DNA of 64,000 nucleotides from JAUILH01 sp964230215 (GTDB taxonomy: Bacteria > Bacteroidota > Bacteroidia > Flavobacteriales_D > JAUILH01): assembly GCA_964230215.1 (NCBI GenBank), contig CAXRGQ010000011.1, positions 1 to 64,000 of the forward strand, read 5' to 3'. The position numbers were made by a program, and so were the translations under genes. Of the stretch, positions 62,348-64,000 are shown in pieces (the stretch's first letter is position 1; each line of letters starts with the position of its first letter). Below the pieces are notes generated by a model. That model saw nothing but the letters and a program-made list of their open reading frames with translations, was not told the origin of the DNA and searched no databases.

Positions 62348-63373
62348 ATGATGCTTGAAGATAACAAAGATATTACCATTTTATCGATAGAATCGTCTTG
62401 TGATGAAACTTCTGCTGCTGTTCTAAGGAATACACGCGTTTTAAGCAATTATATTGCAGGTCAAAAAGTGCATGAAAAGTACGGCGGTGTGGTGCCCGAA
62501 CTAGCTAGTAGGGCTCACATGCAGAATATCTTACCTGTTGTTGATGCAGCTATAAAGGATGCAAATATTTCGAAATCTGATTTAGATGCGATTGCTTACA
62601 CAAGAGGCCCTGGACTAATGGGGGCATTATTGGTGGGCGTCTCATTTGCAAAATCCTTTGCGCAAGCTTTAGATATTCCATTGATTGAAGTCAATCATAT
62701 GAAAGCTCATGTGCTTGCTCATTTTCTAGACAATAATGCTGAAAACTACATTCCGCCATCTTGTCCATTTTTATGTTTAACCATTTCAGGCGGTCATACG
62801 CAGATAGTCCATGTGAAGTCTCCATTGGAAATGGAGGTGATAGGCAGCACAATTGATGACGCGGCTGGTGAAGCATTTGATAAAAGTGCCAAGCTGCTTG
62901 GTCTTCCCTATCCTGGAGGACCAATGATTGATAAGCTAGCGAAAGAAGGAAATCCTAAGGCTTATGACTTCCCAAAGCCTAAAGTAGATGATTACAATTA
63001 TAGCTTTAGTGGGTTTAAAACTAGCGTGTTAAGATTTGTGGAGAAAAACCCTGATGCGGTTAAAAATAATCTACCAGATATATGTGCTTCCATTCAATCA
63101 ACACTAGTAGACTACTTGTTAGAGAAATTCTTTGAAGCGGCTAAAGATCTTGGTATTGACCAACTAGCGATTGCGGGCGGAGTATCCGCGAACTCAGAGG
63201 TTAGAGACAAACTCAGATTGGCAGGCGAGCAGAATAATTGGAAAGTGTTTATTCCAAAGTTTGAGTATTGTACAGACAACGCAGCTATGATTGGTGCATC
63301 AGCTTATTTTCAATTCAAACAGAAAGACTTTGGAAGCTTAGATGCAAATGCAATAGCACGGCTAAAGCTATAA
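62348..63373 (+). CDS. tsaD: tRNA N6-threonylcarbamoyladenosine transferase subunit
   Basis: 341 aa. ASKHA-fold motifs: ILSIESSCDETSAAVL at the N-terminus, YTRGPGLMGALLVG, the iron-binding pair in NHMKAHVLAH (H-x3-H), LTISGGHTQIV, DDAAGEAFDK, FSGFKTSV, and GGVSANSEVR with CTDNAAMIG. It transfers threonylcarbamoyl to A37 of ANN-decoding tRNAs with TsaB and TsaE. Length is normal. The first two codons are both ATG; either may start. It converges with a hydrolase gene by 6 bp. Confidence 0.97.
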   Translation: MMLEDNKDITILSIESSCDETSAAVLRNTRVLSNYIAGQKVHEKYGGVVPELASRAHMQNILPVVDAAIKDANISKSDLDAIAYTRGPGLMGALLVGVSFAKSFAQALDIPLIEVNHMKAHVLAHFLDNNAENYIPPSCPFLCLTISGGHTQIVHVKSPLEMEVIGSTIDDAAGEAFDKSAKLLGLPYPGGPMIDKLAKEGNPKAYDFPKPKVDDYNYSFSGFKTSVLRFVEKNPDAVKNNLPDICASIQSTLVDYLLEKFFEAAKDLGIDQLAIAGGVSANSEVRDKLRLAGEQNNWKVFIPKFEYCTDNAAMIGASAYFQFKQKDFGSLDANAIARLKL

Positions 63374-64000
63374 ATCGAACATTTCTTTGATAAATGCAAT
63401 ACTCGCATCCGAAATCTCTTGTAAATCAGAAGGAAGCGTTTCTTTATCATAAGGATGATAAGACCCAAAGGTGTGATCTGCATCATTTAAAAGTAATAAC
63501 TCGGCATTTGAACAAGCATTAAAAATATTAATGGCTTCCGTGTAATCAACACTGAGATCTTTTTTACCGTGAATTATGTAAGTAGGCTTGTTGTGTGCAC
63601 CTGCTGCTTGAATAATGTCTAATAAACCTTTGTTATTTTGGTAGTCTTCGTAGAACTGATACTTATGCGGCATTTCCTGATTTGTTCTACTGTTCTTAAC
63701 ATAATACACGCCATCATTTTTCCATCGAACTAAATCTTCACCACTTGGAAATCTAGAGCCAAAATCTGAAACGGCTGCCCATGTAATGATACCGTTAATA
63801 GCTTTATGTGAGGCCGCCAAATGGCAAATGCCTCCACCTCTACTATGACCGATGAGTATAATTAGATCTGTGCAATCACGTAAGTCATCCGATTCATTTA
63901 CATATTCAATCATTTCAATTAAATCGTGTAACTCGGTCGAATAATTATTCTCTGAAAAAGACTCAAGGTCCGGAAAGTCAATCGGATTGTCAGGAGTCCC
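63368..64000 (-). CDS. Alpha/beta hydrolase (5' end outside the window)
   Basis: The frame is open from 64000 down to the stop at 63368 (211 codons visible), and residues before the internal methionine at 63913 read as a normal hydrolase sequence, so the gene begins off the window edge. The nucleophile elbow GHSRGGG is present, followed by GIITWAAVSDFGSRF, the aspartate region KPTYIIHGKKDLSVDY and the histidine in DADHTFG. Such single-domain serine hydrolases act on esters, often dienelactone-like or lipid substrates. The substrate is unknown. It overlaps tsaD by 6 bp convergently. Confidence 0.88.
   Translation of the reverse strand, partial: GTPDNPIDFPDLESFSENNYSTELHDLIEMIEYVNESDDLRDCTDLIILIGHSRGGGICHLAASHKAINGIITWAAVSDFGSRFPSGEDLVRWKNDGVYYVKNSRTNQEMPHKYQFYEDYQNNKGLLDIIQAAGAHNKPTYIIHGKKDLSVDYTEAINIFNACSNAELLLLNDADHTFGSYHPYDKETLPSDLQEISDASIAFIKEMFDL

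Noticed and set aside
1..64000. CRISPR array, tRNA or rRNA genes
   Set aside because: No regularly spaced repeats, no cloverleaf with a GTTC-type T-arm and no rRNA-like sequence were recognised while reading both strands.

Overview
The window looks like a chromosomal segment of a low-GC member of the Bacteroidota, probably Flavobacteriales. The main signs are a type IX secretion C-terminal sorting domain, an OMP_b-brl-type TonB-dependent receptor, WG-repeat and SpoIIE-TPR proteins, a TamB homologue, LptF/G and HU. A textbook Bacteroidota promoter (TTG-N19-TATATTTG) precedes HU, and Shine-Dalgarno sequences are weak throughout. The lineage is inferred from protein families only; no rRNA gene is present.

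Positions 1 to about 29,700 form an accessory region. It begins with a winged-helix protein, a large imperfect palindrome, a small serine recombinase, and a two- or three-gene cluster (KAP-like NTPase, PD-(D/E)XK nuclease, small ORF). A pair of overlapping tyrosine recombinase genes follows (5423-7130), then DUF3800 and GIY-YIG-like proteins. An orphan RHS C-terminal toxin cassette with a lipoprotein immunity candidate lies at 8726-10853. A second mobile module (12207-19209) carries an HTH protein, a minimal integrase, an AbiC-like membrane protein, a RadC-like protein, a P-loop ATPase and a second recombinase pair of the same layout. It is followed by a three-gene toxin-antitoxin-SecB-like (TAC) operon (19325-20742), a second orphan RHS cassette whose first 245 bp duplicate the first cassette, a DDE transposase gene, and a decayed TPR lipoprotein gene.

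The accessory region ends with a tight four-gene operon (25277-29101): an AbiJ-N/ATPase fusion, an HNH nuclease (Septu PtuA/PtuB-like), a 65-aa protein and an AbiV-like HEPN protein. This is the best candidate here for an undescribed defence system. The KAP/nuclease cluster and the paired recombinases, in which one partner has lost the same two catalytic residues in both copies, come next.

From about 29,700 to the end the content is ordinary chromosome: glutathione peroxidase, a beta-CASP hydrolase, WG-repeat and other envelope proteins, a TPR-SpoIIE phosphatase, a T9SS cargo protein, a TonB receptor, an MBL-rhodanese fusion, HU, and an rlmI-like/MATE/fmt operon. A START-like/LptFG/two glycosyltransferases/ribB cluster follows, then TamB divergent from TsaD, and a partial alpha/beta hydrolase that runs off the right edge. 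No rRNA, tRNA or CRISPR array was recognised.
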